NCBI RefSeq assembly: GCF_019343105.1 | Contig: NZ_CP073764.1 | Coordinates: 434,001 to 498,000 of the forward strand | DNA from: Methylovirgula sp. HY1 | Lineage (GTDB): Bacteria; Pseudomonadota; Alphaproteobacteria; Rhizobiales; Beijerinckiaceae | Length of the DNA stretch: 64,000 bases | Reading direction: 5' to 3' | Shown: positions 8,855-16,963 of the stretch, piece after piece | Numbering within the stretch: the first letter of the stretch is position 1 | Layout: each line of letters starts with the position of its first letter | Position numbers and translations under genes: made by a program | The notes under the pieces: model-generated | Database searches by the model: none | Seen by the model: the letters and a program-made list of their open reading frames with translations, nothing else | Told to the model about the DNA's origin: nothing

Positions 8855-8892
8855 ATGATTCCGAAACCCTCGCAGGTTTCGGAATCATTTTT
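8855..8892. terminator. Bidirectional terminator between xoxF and gckA
   Basis: A perfect 14-bp inverted repeat (ATGATTCCGAAACC and its complement, six-base loop) is followed by five T residues on the plus strand. It overlaps the last codons and stop of gckA, so the hairpin is part of that coding sequence on the other strand. It should end xoxF transcription and could work both ways. Confidence 0.8.
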
Positions 8893-10186
8893 CGTCGAGC
8901 AGGCGCGCCGCAGCGGCGGCTTCGGCGGTGATGAGAACGGCGCGGAAATCATTGACATTGGTCAAGGTGGGACCAGTGACGACGCTGTCGCCGAGAGCTT
9001 CGAAGAAGCCGTGGCCGTCATTTGTCGCCAGGCTGTCCAACGGCTTGATGCCTTGCGCCCAGGCGCGGGCAAGGCTGTCGGGGCCGACATAGGCGCCGGC
9101 GATATCTTCCAAACCATCGACGCCATCGGTGTCGCCGGCGAGCGCGTGAATGCCAGGGTGGCCGTCGAGCGCCAGCGCCAGTGCCAGCAAGAATTCGACA
9201 TTGCGTCCACCACGGCCGTTGCCGCGCACGGTCACCGTCGTCTCGCCGCCTGACAGCAATAGACAAGGCGTCGTAAAGGGCTCGTTGCGGCGTGCGACTT
9301 GTCGGGCGATCGCCGCCATCACCTTGCCGACATCGCGGGATTCGCCTTCGATGCGGTCGCTGAGAATATGGGCGACGAGACCTTTGTCGCGCGCGAGCTT
9401 TGCCGCGGCATCGAGCGCCATTTGCGGCGTCGCGATCATCCGTATTTCGGAATTGGCGAGTTGCGGGTCGCCGGGCTTGACCGACTCGCCGCGGCCGCTC
9501 GTGAGAATCTCACGGACGCTGTCGGGCACGTCTATGTCGTAGCGCGCGATGATTGCGAGCGCGTCGGCGCAAGTCGTCGGATCAGCAATCGTCGGACCTG
9601 ATCCGATGTCGGTTGGATCATCGCCGGGAATATCGGAAATCAGCAAGGTGACGAGCCGTGCCGGATAGCAGGCGCGGGCGAGCCGGCCGCCTTTGATCGC
9701 CGAGAGATGCCGGCGCACGCAATTCATCTCGCTGATCGTGGCGCCGCATTTCAGCAAAGCCCGGCCGACAGCTTGCTCGTCGGCGAGGTCGAGGCCTTCG
9801 AGCGGCAGCGGCAGCAGCGCGGAAGCGCCGCCGGATATCAAGCAGAGGACGAGATCGTCGGACGTCAGGCCTTCGACCCGCGCCAGCAGCTTCTTTGCGC
9901 CCTCGAGCCCGGCGGCATCCGGCACCGGATGCGCAGCCTCGATCACCTCGATTTTTTTCGTCGGCAGGCTATAGCCATAGCGGGTGACGACGAGGCCGGA
10001 ATAATCCGTTGGCCAGGCCGCTTCGACGGCACAGGCCATGGCGGCGGCGGCTTTGCCGGCGCCGATGACGATCGTGCGGCCTTTCGGCGGGGACGGCAGA
10101 TGGTGCGCAAGGACGCAAGCCGGATCGGCGGCAGCAACCGCCGCGTCGAACAAGGACCGTAACAAGGTGCGTGGTTCGTCGAGCAT
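8885..10186 (-). CDS. gckA: Glycerate 2-kinase (DUF4147/MOFRL type)
   Basis: A 433-residue cytoplasmic enzyme with the two-domain glycerate kinase layout. The N-terminal half carries VIGAGKAAAAMA and CLISGGASALLPLP; the C-terminal MOFRL domain has LLSGGETTVTVRGNGRGGRN and AGDTDGVDG. It phosphorylates glycerate to 2-phosphoglycerate, the step that closes the serine cycle of formaldehyde assimilation, which fits its position beside xoxF. Transcription runs toward xoxF; the two share a terminator. The gene is not in a serine-cycle cluster here. The symbol follows Methylobacterium usage. Confidence 0.9.
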   Translation of the reverse strand: MLDEPRTLLRSLFDAAVAAADPACVLAHHLPSPPKGRTIVIGAGKAAAAMACAVEAAWPTDYSGLVVTRYGYSLPTKKIEVIEAAHPVPDAAGLEGAKKLLARVEGLTSDDLVLCLISGGASALLPLPLEGLDLADEQAVGRALLKCGATISEMNCVRRHLSAIKGGRLARACYPARLVTLLISDIPGDDPTDIGSGPTIADPTTCADALAIIARYDIDVPDSVREILTSGRGESVKPGDPQLANSEIRMIATPQMALDAAAKLARDKGLVAHILSDRIEGESRDVGKVMAAIARQVARRNEPFTTPCLLLSGGETTVTVRGNGRGGRNVEFLLALALALDGHPGIHALAGDTDGVDGLEDIAGAYVGPDSLARAWAQGIKPLDSLATNDGHGFFEALGDSVVTGPTLTNVNDFRAVLITAEAAAAARLLDEK

Positions 10187-10347
10187 CGTCAGGCCAGGAT
10201 CCCTTTTCTTGATTGTCTGTTTCTATGCGCCGGCGGCAAGCATGCACGCAAATGTCGTCGCATGCCTGCTCTGGAGGCACGCTCAATTTTGATAGAGAAC
10301 TGGCTCGATGGCCGATATTCTTGGCCTAGGCTCAGCCTTAAAGCTCT

Positions 10348-10578
10348 CTAGCCGTGGATGCGTTTGAAATCGCCGATCGCAAAATCGAAGAAGGCCTGGA
10401 CGTCATAGGTCACGCCCTTTTCCTTAAAGCGATCAATGCGGACCGAATAAGCTCCCATGGCCTTTTGGGTTGTCTTGTCGATAAACAGGATCTCGTAGCT
10501 GTCGTTGCTCTTGTCTTCGAGCGTGAACGCCTCGATGGTCTTGCCTGCGTTGTCAAATTCAGACGTCGGTAGCGTCAA
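10348..10578 (-). CDS. Small protein of unknown function, 76 residues, TTG start
   Basis: The only start that fits is TTG at 10578, with GGGGAG eight bases upstream. The 76-residue product is hydrophilic with no signal peptide or membrane segment and has an alternating strand-like pattern (DSYEILFIDKTTQKAMGAYSV). It looks like a small beta-rich domain. The leader upstream (10633-10682) can fold with nested inverted repeats GGTCCGT/ACGGACC and AAAGTC/GACTTT. I do not recognise the family. Confidence 0.6.
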   Translation of the reverse strand: MTLPTSEFDNAGKTIEAFTLEDKSNDSYEILFIDKTTQKAMGAYSVRIDRFKEKGVTYDVQAFFDFAIGDFKRIHG

Positions 10579-10804
10579 GGTGGAAACTCCCCGCCAGTGC
10601 CGGTGAGATGGTCGGCGCGATCAAAAGTTCCGGTCCGTGTCGAAAGTCCAGAATCTTCGACGACTTTGAGCCTTACGGACCGGGTTCTTGCCGGTCCCAT
10701 ACACTAGGACGCCGGCTTCGGCTAGACGGCGCATCGCTTGTCGGGGATGGGCTGCCGAAGTCGGGCCGGAGCCGCCGGGATCTGGCCGGCCGGCGGCTTC
10801 GACA

Positions 10805-11254
10805 TTAAATCACGTAGCTGAGGGTGATCTCGTTGCTTTCGGCGGCGGCGCGCATCTCGGCCAAGGTCCGGTTGTCGAGCACGGCGGCGAGCGCCTCACG
10901 CGCATCGAGCATGACGAGTCGCACGCCACAATGATTTTCGTCGAAACAATCGTCGCAGCGACGGTAGGAGGTCTTGCTGGCACATTGGATCGGCGCCAAA
11001 GGCCCGTCGAGAACCCGGATGATATGGCCGACGCGGATGTTTTGCGCCGACCTCGCCAGCGTATAGCCGCCGCCTTTGCCTTTTTTGGAATTGACGAAAC
11101 CAGCGTTGCGCAATTCGCCTAGAATCGTATCGAGAAATTTCTTGGGAATATTGTTGGCTTCGGCGATGTCGCTGACGAGCGAAGGCTCGCCGGGCGGGTG
11201 ACTCGCCAGATGCAGCATGGCCTTGAGCCCGTATTTGCCTTTTTTTGTGAGCAT
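10805..11254 (-). CDS. Rrf2-family transcriptional regulator with four cysteines
   Basis: A 149-residue protein with the Rrf2 winged helix (MLTKKGKYGLKAMLHLA, then IPKKFLDTILGELRNAGFV and KGKGGGYTLAR). Cysteines at 91, 100, 103 and 109 lie where IscR, NsrR and RirA bind an Fe-S cluster, so it probably senses iron, Fe-S status, redox or NO. ATG 11254 is chosen because the family starts with this MLTKKGKYGLKA block; an in-frame start at 11299 adds an atypical tail. No isc/suf gene is adjacent, so the targets are unknown. Confidence 0.8.
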   Translation of the reverse strand: MLTKKGKYGLKAMLHLASHPPGEPSLVSDIAEANNIPKKFLDTILGELRNAGFVNSKKGKGGGYTLARSAQNIRVGHIIRVLDGPLAPIQCASKTSYRRCDDCFDENHCGVRLVMLDAREALAAVLDNRTLAEMRAAAESNEITLSYVI

Positions 11255-11376
11255 CGTGCCGTAGAGTAATTGAATTGCCTCGACCAGCCGTTGTTTCAAT
11301 AGAAACTACGCCGGCAAATGTCCACTAGATTTATGGAAAGATGGGGGCGCCGTTCGCGAGCGGCGAATTTGCCCGT

Positions 11377-12195
11377 TCAGGAGCGGGCCATGAGCTCAAC
11401 GGCCAAGCCATAGATGCGGAAGCGGACCGTCTCCGGCAAGCTGGCCAGGGTTTCCAAATATATCTCGCCGACGTGACACATCCGCTCGCTGGCGATCGGT
11501 GGTGACGGCGTTTTGCCATCGAGAATAGCGGCGATTTCGGTTTGATTGAGATCCTTGGCCTTGAGCGCCTGTTCGAGCAATTCGAAATCCTTGTCGCTTG
11601 GCGGCGCGCGTTCGATCCGAAGGAGCCGTCCATTGTTGATCGCATCGAGGCCGGCGATCGCCATATTGGCGACGAGCGGGCGATTTTCTGACGAGAAATC
11701 GAAAAAGGCGGGGCTGGCGCCGCCATAGAGGAAATCGACGCAGAGCCGCGGGTCCTTGGCGGCCAGGGCGCGCATCATCGCCAACTGCAGGTCGAAAATG
11801 CGCGACAGTGCCCGACCATCCGCCTTGGCCGCCATGGCGCCGCTCGACAGGCGCAAGGCGCGCACTGCTTCCGACAGAAGCGAATCGACATTGGTCATGT
11901 CGGCGCCTTCGAGCGACTGTCTGGCGAAGCCGTCGAGGATCACGTCATATTCATGCGGCAGAAGCTGCCGCAGCCGGCTGAAGAAGCGCATATAGTCGGG
12001 AGACGCTGCCGCGATCCTGGCTTCGATCTTGGTGCGTGCCGCGCGCAATTGCGCCGGGGTGGTCGTTTGATCCTGCGTTGCCGTCGCCGGCGAGACTTTG
12101 TTGTGCGTGAGGTCGGCTTGAAACAGAAGACTAGCGCCCAGAATAATGGCGATGCCGGCGGCGAGGCTCAAAAGCGCGAGCCGCAGTATATCCAT
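11377..12195 (-). CDS. Membrane-anchored protein of unknown function
   Basis: The 272-residue protein has one N-terminal membrane helix (about residues 5-26) with a short cytoplasmic end, then a helical, charged, periplasmic-looking domain. One cysteine pair (Cys in PRLCVDF and ERMCHVGE) could form a disulfide. I do not recognise a domain. It lies between the Rrf2 gene and a small cytochrome c gene on the same strand with gaps over 120 bases, so co-transcription is unsure. Confidence 0.6.
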   Translation of the reverse strand: MDILRLALLSLAAGIAIILGASLLFQADLTHNKVSPATATQDQTTTPAQLRAARTKIEARIAAASPDYMRFFSRLRQLLPHEYDVILDGFARQSLEGADMTNVDSLLSEAVRALRLSSGAMAAKADGRALSRIFDLQLAMMRALAAKDPRLCVDFLYGGASPAFFDFSSENRPLVANMAIAGLDAINNGRLLRIERAPPSDKDFELLEQALKAKDLNQTEIAAILDGKTPSPPIASERMCHVGEIYLETLASLPETVRFRIYGLAVELMARS

Positions 12196-12338
12196 CAGGA
12201 CAGGCCCTCGGGTTGATAGCGCGCCGGGACATTGCTCCCGTCAAGGCGCATTCTGCAAGTCCGATCCTGCGAGTTTCTTAATTCACTCGTCTGGCGGTCA
12301 CGCCTTTGCAGAGAGATGAGGGGTTGCTATCCTTCGGT

Positions 12339-12692
12339 TCATCGTTCCAAAGTCTTCAAATAAGCGATGAAGTTTTCGATCTGGTCCGGGTCGAAGCGGA
12401 ATTCGGGCATGGTTGGATGCCCCGTCCTAATGCCTTCGCCGAGCGATTCCGCCAAATCGTCGACAGGATAGCGTAGATGCAGGTCGCGGAAAGGCGGCGC
12501 GATGGCGAGCGGGCTCGCACCGAATTTGTCGATGGCATGGCACCGCGCGCAATATTCTTTGGCGAGGATCAAGCCCAATTTCGGGTTGCCTCGTTCGTCG
12601 TTTTTGTCTTCGGCCTTGGCCGCTTGGGCATGCGCGACGCCGCCGAGCATGAGAAGCAGGGCCGCGCAACTGGCCAATCGCAGGGCAGTCAA
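12339..12692 (-). CDS. Small exported c-type cytochrome
   Basis: A 117-residue protein with a hydrophobic signal sequence ending VAHA, a single haem site YCARCHAID and a probable Met axial ligand in HPTMPEF, so a class I cytochrome c in the periplasm. The start is odd. The frame opens at TTG 12692, which has no good ribosome-binding site. An ATG at 12706 with GGGAG nine bases upstream would encode MRSLI but runs into TGA that overlaps the TTG (TTGA). A one-base shift would give a normal signal peptide. It is shorter than XoxG proteins, so a role with XoxF is only a guess. Confidence 0.75.
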   Translation of the reverse strand: MTALRLASCAALLLMLGGVAHAQAAKAEDKNDERGNPKLGLILAKEYCARCHAIDKFGASPLAIAPPFRDLHLRYPVDDLAESLGEGIRTGHPTMPEFRFDPDQIENFIAYLKTLER

Positions 12693-12818
12693 ATCAGGCT
12701 TCGCATGGCACCGCGCTCCCTTAATTTATGCCCTGCAATTGGGCCAGATTTGCAGCCGCATGGCCCTGATTCAAATCAGTAGGCATGAATGGCTTTGCAT
12801 GCGGCGCGCATATGGCAT

Positions 12819-14006
12819 TCATGCCGCGGCGGCGAGGCGCGCAAATCCTGCTGCGAGATCGGCTTTGAGATCCTCGGTATCTTCGAGCCCGATCGAAAAG
12901 CGCAGGGCTTGACCGGCCGGTGCCCAAGTGGTCGCCGTGCGATAGCCGCGGCAGTCGAAAGGGATGACCAGACTTTCGTAGCCGCCCCAGGAATACCCCA
13001 TGCCGAACAGGGTGAGGCCGTCGAGAAAGGCGGCGAGGGCAGTTTGCGAACAGGGCGCGAGCAGCACGGAAAACAGGCCGGATGCGCCGGTGAAATCACG
13101 TTTCCAGATGGCATGCCCAGGGCAGGAGGGTAGCGCCGGGTGGAGTACCTGCGCCACCTCTTTGCGTCCGGCGAGCCATTCGGCAATGATCAGGCCTTGC
13201 CGCTGCGCCTCGTTCAGGCGCAGCTCCATGCTGCGCAACCCGCGCAGCGCCAGAAACACGTCTTCCGGGCCGGGGCACATCGCAAATGTGTCATAGGTCT
13301 CCCGCAGCCGCCCGTACCAGGCCGCGTTGGCCGAGACGAGGCCGAGCAGGAGATCGGAATGGCCGGACAGATATTTGGTCCCGGCTTCGATCGCCAGATC
13401 GACGCCGAACCGGTGCGGCGCCAGAAATAAGGGGGTCGCCCAGGTATTGTCGATGATGGTGCAGAGGCCCTTGGCCTTGGCGACGGCGACGATGGCCGGG
13501 ATATCCTGAATTTCGAAACTCTGCGATCCCGGCGTCTCGAGAAAAATGAGGCGCGTCTCGGGGCGGCAAAGCGTCTCGATGCCGCTGCCGATCAGCGGAT
13601 CGTAATAGGTCGTCGTGACACCCATCCGCTTCAGCAGGGTGTCGCAGAAATGGCGTGTCGGGCGATAGACGGAATCGGCGACGAGGATGTGATCGCCCGC
13701 CTGGACCGCCGTCAGCAAAGCCAGGGCGATGGCGGCAAGTCCGGAGGGGGCGAGAACCGTGCCGGCGGCATCGGCGATTTCGGTCCACGCGCTTTCGAGC
13801 GCCTCGGTCGTCGGCGTGCCGACGGTCCCATAGGCAAATCGGGCGTTGCGCGCCAGAAGATCGGCATAAGTCGGATAGAGTACGGTCGAGCCGCGATAGA
13901 TGGGCGTGTTGACGAATCCATAGTGCTCGAATGGATGCCGGCCGGCATGGACCAGCTTGGTTCGATTCTTGAGAGTCTTGCGTCCCTCGTGGGTGGTCTT
14001 TGTCAT
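12819..14006 (-). CDS. metC: Cystathionine beta-lyase (PLP-dependent)
   Basis: A 395-residue Cys/Met-metabolism PLP enzyme. The PLP lysine is in EAGTKYLSGHSD, the cofactor Asp in IIDNTWATPLF, and the usual Y-G motif appears as YGTVGTPTT. FLETPGSQSFEIQD and the C-terminal LRFSIGLED match alphaproteobacterial MetC. It cleaves cystathionine to homocysteine, pyruvate and ammonia for methionine synthesis. A second enzyme of the same fold sits at 58.3-59.6 kb. It is divergent from the aapJ gene. Cystathionine gamma-lyase-like activity cannot be excluded. Confidence 0.88.
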   Translation of the reverse strand: MTKTTHEGRKTLKNRTKLVHAGRHPFEHYGFVNTPIYRGSTVLYPTYADLLARNARFAYGTVGTPTTEALESAWTEIADAAGTVLAPSGLAAIALALLTAVQAGDHILVADSVYRPTRHFCDTLLKRMGVTTTYYDPLIGSGIETLCRPETRLIFLETPGSQSFEIQDIPAIVAVAKAKGLCTIIDNTWATPLFLAPHRFGVDLAIEAGTKYLSGHSDLLLGLVSANAAWYGRLRETYDTFAMCPGPEDVFLALRGLRSMELRLNEAQRQGLIIAEWLAGRKEVAQVLHPALPSCPGHAIWKRDFTGASGLFSVLLAPCSQTALAAFLDGLTLFGMGYSWGGYESLVIPFDCRGYRTATTWAPAGQALRFSIGLEDTEDLKADLAAGFARLAAAA

Positions 14007-14313
14007 TGCACCATCCAGATATGTGACAGAATGAGACAGCCCGCGCGGCGTGCTTGCCGCGTTGATCCGCCGGACTGCCAGGCAAATGCCGCGCGTTCGA
14101 ACTTTGGGCCGGTTCGCCGGGCAGGCTATAAGAGAGCGGTGGCCCCGGCTTACCCCGACGATCGTCTGACTTTACCCGATTCGATCCGGCTTCGCGCCTT
14201 GTCCAGCTTGACCACGGCTGTCACATGGCTCTTGTAATCGGCGCTCTGCATCGGGAGGGGGCCGGCCGCGTTCAAGGCGACCGACACCGGCCGCTAATGT
14301 GCTTGGAGTCGTG

Positions 14314-15342
14314 ATGTCAGTGAAACATGCACCCTGGGCTATTCTATTGGTCCTCATCGCAGCAGTCAGTTTTGGTGCCACTATTGCCAAGGCGGGGACG
14401 CTCGGTGAGGTCAAGGCGCGCGGCCATTTGAGCTGCGGCTCCAATCCGAGCCTGGCCGGTTTCGGCATTTCCGACAGCAATGGCCATTGGACGGGGTTCG
14501 ACGTCGATTATTGTCGGGCCATCGCCGCCGCCATTTTCGATGATCCGAGCAAGGTAAAATTCATCCCTTTGACAATAAAAAACCAATTTACGGCGCTGCA
14601 ATCGGGAGACGTCGACGTTCTCTCCCATAATACGACTTGGACCGAATCGCGCGAGACGGGCCACGACCTGCTCTTCACCGGAATTAATTTCTACGACGGG
14701 CAGGGCTTCATGGTGCATCAGAAGCTCAATATTTCCTCGGTGCTCGAATTGTCTGGGGCATCCATTTGTGTCCAGCAAGGCACGACATCGGAACTCAACC
14801 TCGCCGATTTCTTCCACACCCATCAGATGCAATATGAGGCGGTGACTTTTGCGACCGTCGACGAAGCGGTGAAGGCCTACGCGGGCGGCCGCTGCGATGC
14901 CTTCACGACCGATTCCTCCGCGCTTTACGCGGCGCGCATTACTTTACCTAACCCCTCCGACAATGTGATCCTTCCCGAGATCATCTCCAAGGAACCTTTT
15001 AGCCTCGCCGTGCGCCAAGGCGATGATCAATGGTTGAATCTGGTGCAATGGGTTCATTTCGCCATGGTCGACGCGGAAGAGGCGGGGATCACATCGCAGA
15101 ATGTCGACAGCAAGCTGGCCTCCGACGATCCGACAACGCGACGGCTTCTCGGCGTCGAAGGCAATTACGGCGAAGGGCTCGGACTGACGAAAGATTGGGC
15201 TTATCGGATCATCAAGCGGGTGGGCAATTACGGCGAAATCTTCGACCGCAATCTCGGCGCCGGCTCGCCGCTGAAGATCAAGCGCGGCCTCAATGCGCTC
15301 TGGTCCAACGGGGGATTGCAATATGCCCCGCCGGTGCACTGA
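14314..15342 (+). CDS. aapJ: AapJ-type general amino-acid ABC transporter substrate-binding protein
   Basis: A 342-residue periplasmic binding protein. A signal sequence of about 28 residues ends near AKAG; then comes the SBP_bac_3 domain with GHLSCGSNPSLAGF, WTGFDVDYCRAIAAAIF and the AapJ-like ending NRNLGAGSPLKIKRGLNALW (written here with one residue simplified). It should bind polar or broad-range L-amino acids for import. No permease or ATPase genes (aapQMP) follow, so it is an orphan or works with parts encoded elsewhere. ATG 14314 is chosen; an in-frame GTG at 14299 adds five residues. Confidence 0.85.
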   Translation: MSVKHAPWAILLVLIAAVSFGATIAKAGTLGEVKARGHLSCGSNPSLAGFGISDSNGHWTGFDVDYCRAIAAAIFDDPSKVKFIPLTIKNQFTALQSGDVDVLSHNTTWTESRETGHDLLFTGINFYDGQGFMVHQKLNISSVLELSGASICVQQGTTSELNLADFFHTHQMQYEAVTFATVDEAVKAYAGGRCDAFTTDSSALYAARITLPNPSDNVILPEIISKEPFSLAVRQGDDQWLNLVQWVHFAMVDAEEAGITSQNVDSKLASDDPTTRRLLGVEGNYGEGLGLTKDWAYRIIKRVGNYGEIFDRNLGAGSPLKIKRGLNALWSNGGLQYAPPVH

Positions 15343-15417
15343 AGCTGGCTTCGTCAGGCGCCGAAGCACTGCTGGAAATTTTGCGGTGACGGTCCTGGGA
15401 TCGCGGTGGAGAGGATG

Positions 15418-16221
15418 ATGATCACGTCTTTGTTGCTTCTGCCTGTCGTACCGATGCTCGCCGTACTGATCGCTTTCTTCGGGAGCTTTGCCGCATTGCT
15501 TGTTCTTTTGTCATTCGGACCAAGGACCGGGCCTGCGGTGCGCAGTTTCGGCGGCGTCGTTGCGCCCTTCGTCGGTGCGGTCGCGGTCATCTTCGCCATT
15601 TTGCTCGGCTTTCTCGCAAATGACATTTGGGATCGCGAGCGTGCCGCCGCGGCCGCCGTGCGGACGGAGGCCGACAGCCTGCTGTCCTTGACGGCGCTCG
15701 CGGCGACCTTCGACCTGCCACGTGAGCCGCTCGCCGGCGCGGTGCGCAATTATGCCCAAACGGTCGTCACCGACGAATGGCCGGCAATGGTGCGAGGCGA
15801 CAGCGCTCCGGCGGCGGAATTCGCGCTCGACCGGCTCCTCAAGACGGTTGCGCGGCTCGATCTCGGGTCAGCCGGTAATGGCGACCTCCGCCGTCTGCTG
15901 CTCAATGCCGGGCTCGCGGTTCGCAGAGCGCGCAATCATCGTTTGGATCTGTCGCGCGATGAATCCGAGCCAGTCAAATGGCTCATGGTTCTGGTGCTTG
16001 CCGTGACAAGTCAGCTCGCCGTGGCCATCGTCCATCTTGACCGTATCCGTCCGCAGATTGCCGCGCTCGTGATCTGGACGTCCGGTGTGGTTTTGGTGAT
16101 CAGTCTGCTCGCCGTCCATGAGGCGCCTTTCGTGCCGCCTTTCGCAATCACGCCGGCACCGATCCTTCATATTCTGAAAGTGATCGGTGGTCCGGGCATG
16201 CCGGGGGCGGGCGCAACGTGA
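15418..16221 (+). CDS. DUF4239 (bestrophin-like) membrane protein
   Basis: A 267-residue membrane protein with two N-terminal membrane segments, the DUF4239 signature FGGVVAPFVGAVAVIFAILL followed by GFLANDIWDRERAAA, a soluble helical middle, and two C-terminal membrane segments (about residues 190-245). The family is compared to bestrophin channels but has no proven function. The start is uncertain: GTG 15406, ATG 15415 and ATG 15418 are in frame and a GGAGAGG site overlaps the first two. It follows aapJ by about 75 bases. Confidence 0.75.
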   Translation: MITSLLLLPVVPMLAVLIAFFGSFAALLVLLSFGPRTGPAVRSFGGVVAPFVGAVAVIFAILLGFLANDIWDRERAAAAAVRTEADSLLSLTALAATFDLPREPLAGAVRNYAQTVVTDEWPAMVRGDSAPAAEFALDRLLKTVARLDLGSAGNGDLRRLLLNAGLAVRRARNHRLDLSRDESEPVKWLMVLVLAVTSQLAVAIVHLDRIRPQIAALVIWTSGVVLVISLLAVHEAPFVPPFAITPAPILHILKVIGGPGMPGAGAT

Positions 16222-16659
16222 AAGCTTTTTTCTCGGACTGAAATGTTGATCGGGCGAAGCGCCAGCTTATGCGATGTTTCCCGCGCAAATCGGGAACCAA
16301 AGTGTAGCCTGCTCGGTTAGTGACCGAGTTTCCTTTGATAGGAATCCCTTGCCCAAGCTTCCTTGGATGAGAGCGGCTGCCTTGGATACGGAATCAGCCT
16401 TTATCTAGGCGATTGAAACAGCAAAGCATAAGCTATTTATTATCCAATAATTCGGTTACCCTTTTATGGCGGCCACGGCTTTTATCCCCGGTTTCAACAA
16501 AAGAACAAAACAAGAAACACTGTCCGCGATCCGCGAGGGCTGGGTAAGCCCATGATTGCCATCGCTTTAAAGGATGGGTTTGTGGGTTGGTTACCAGATC
16601 GCATTTGACAAAGAACATAACATGAATATTATGAGAACATATTAGGTGGAGGCAGGCCC
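16222..16659. other. Intergenic region, AT-richer than surroundings
   Basis: The gap of 438 bases has no convincing gene. It holds a small hairpin (CTCGGT/ACCGAG near 16311-16327) and AT-rich tracts at about 16430-16520 and 16610-16645 that could hold a promoter for the small protein that follows. Confidence 0.4.
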
Positions 16660-16764
16660 ATGTTGCCTTTTATTGGGGATCTCGCCGAACTCGGTTCGCT
16701 CGGCGCCTTTGTCGCTTTCATCGCGGTTCTCGCGCTGCTCGCTAAATCGGCGGGGGCGGGCTGA
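16660..16764 (+). CDS. Putative 34-residue single-pass membrane protein
   Basis: An ATG preceded by GGTGGAGGC opens a 34-codon frame. The product is one hydrophobic segment (about residues 12-28, SLGAFVAFIAVLALLAK) flanked by an acidic N-terminus with IGDLAEL and a short Ser/Gly tail. The purine-rich site, the clean start and the membrane-helix pattern support a real small protein. No homologue is known to me. It lies 200 bases upstream of dnaE and could share a promoter region with it. Confidence 0.4.
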   Translation: MLPFIGDLAELGSLGAFVAFIAVLALLAKSAGAG

Positions 16765-16963
16765 CGGCCCTGTCTGAAACGGGGCAGTGGGGCCGCGCGC
16801 AGCCGGCAGCCGGCAGCTGGCTGTTGACAGGGGCGCCGCGCGCTTCTGATCGGGTCGCTATGCCGTTAGGATGCGCGCAGTTACGGGGCGCCCGGCATTC
16901 CCTCGAAGCGTGCCGCCGCTGAGTTTGTGGCTGCGCTCAACGCAGGCGAGCGAGATAGGATTT

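Noticed and set aside
16433-16618. 61-codon minus-strand frame in the gap before dnaE
   Set aside because: No Shine-Dalgarno, AT-rich, and no protein-like pattern.
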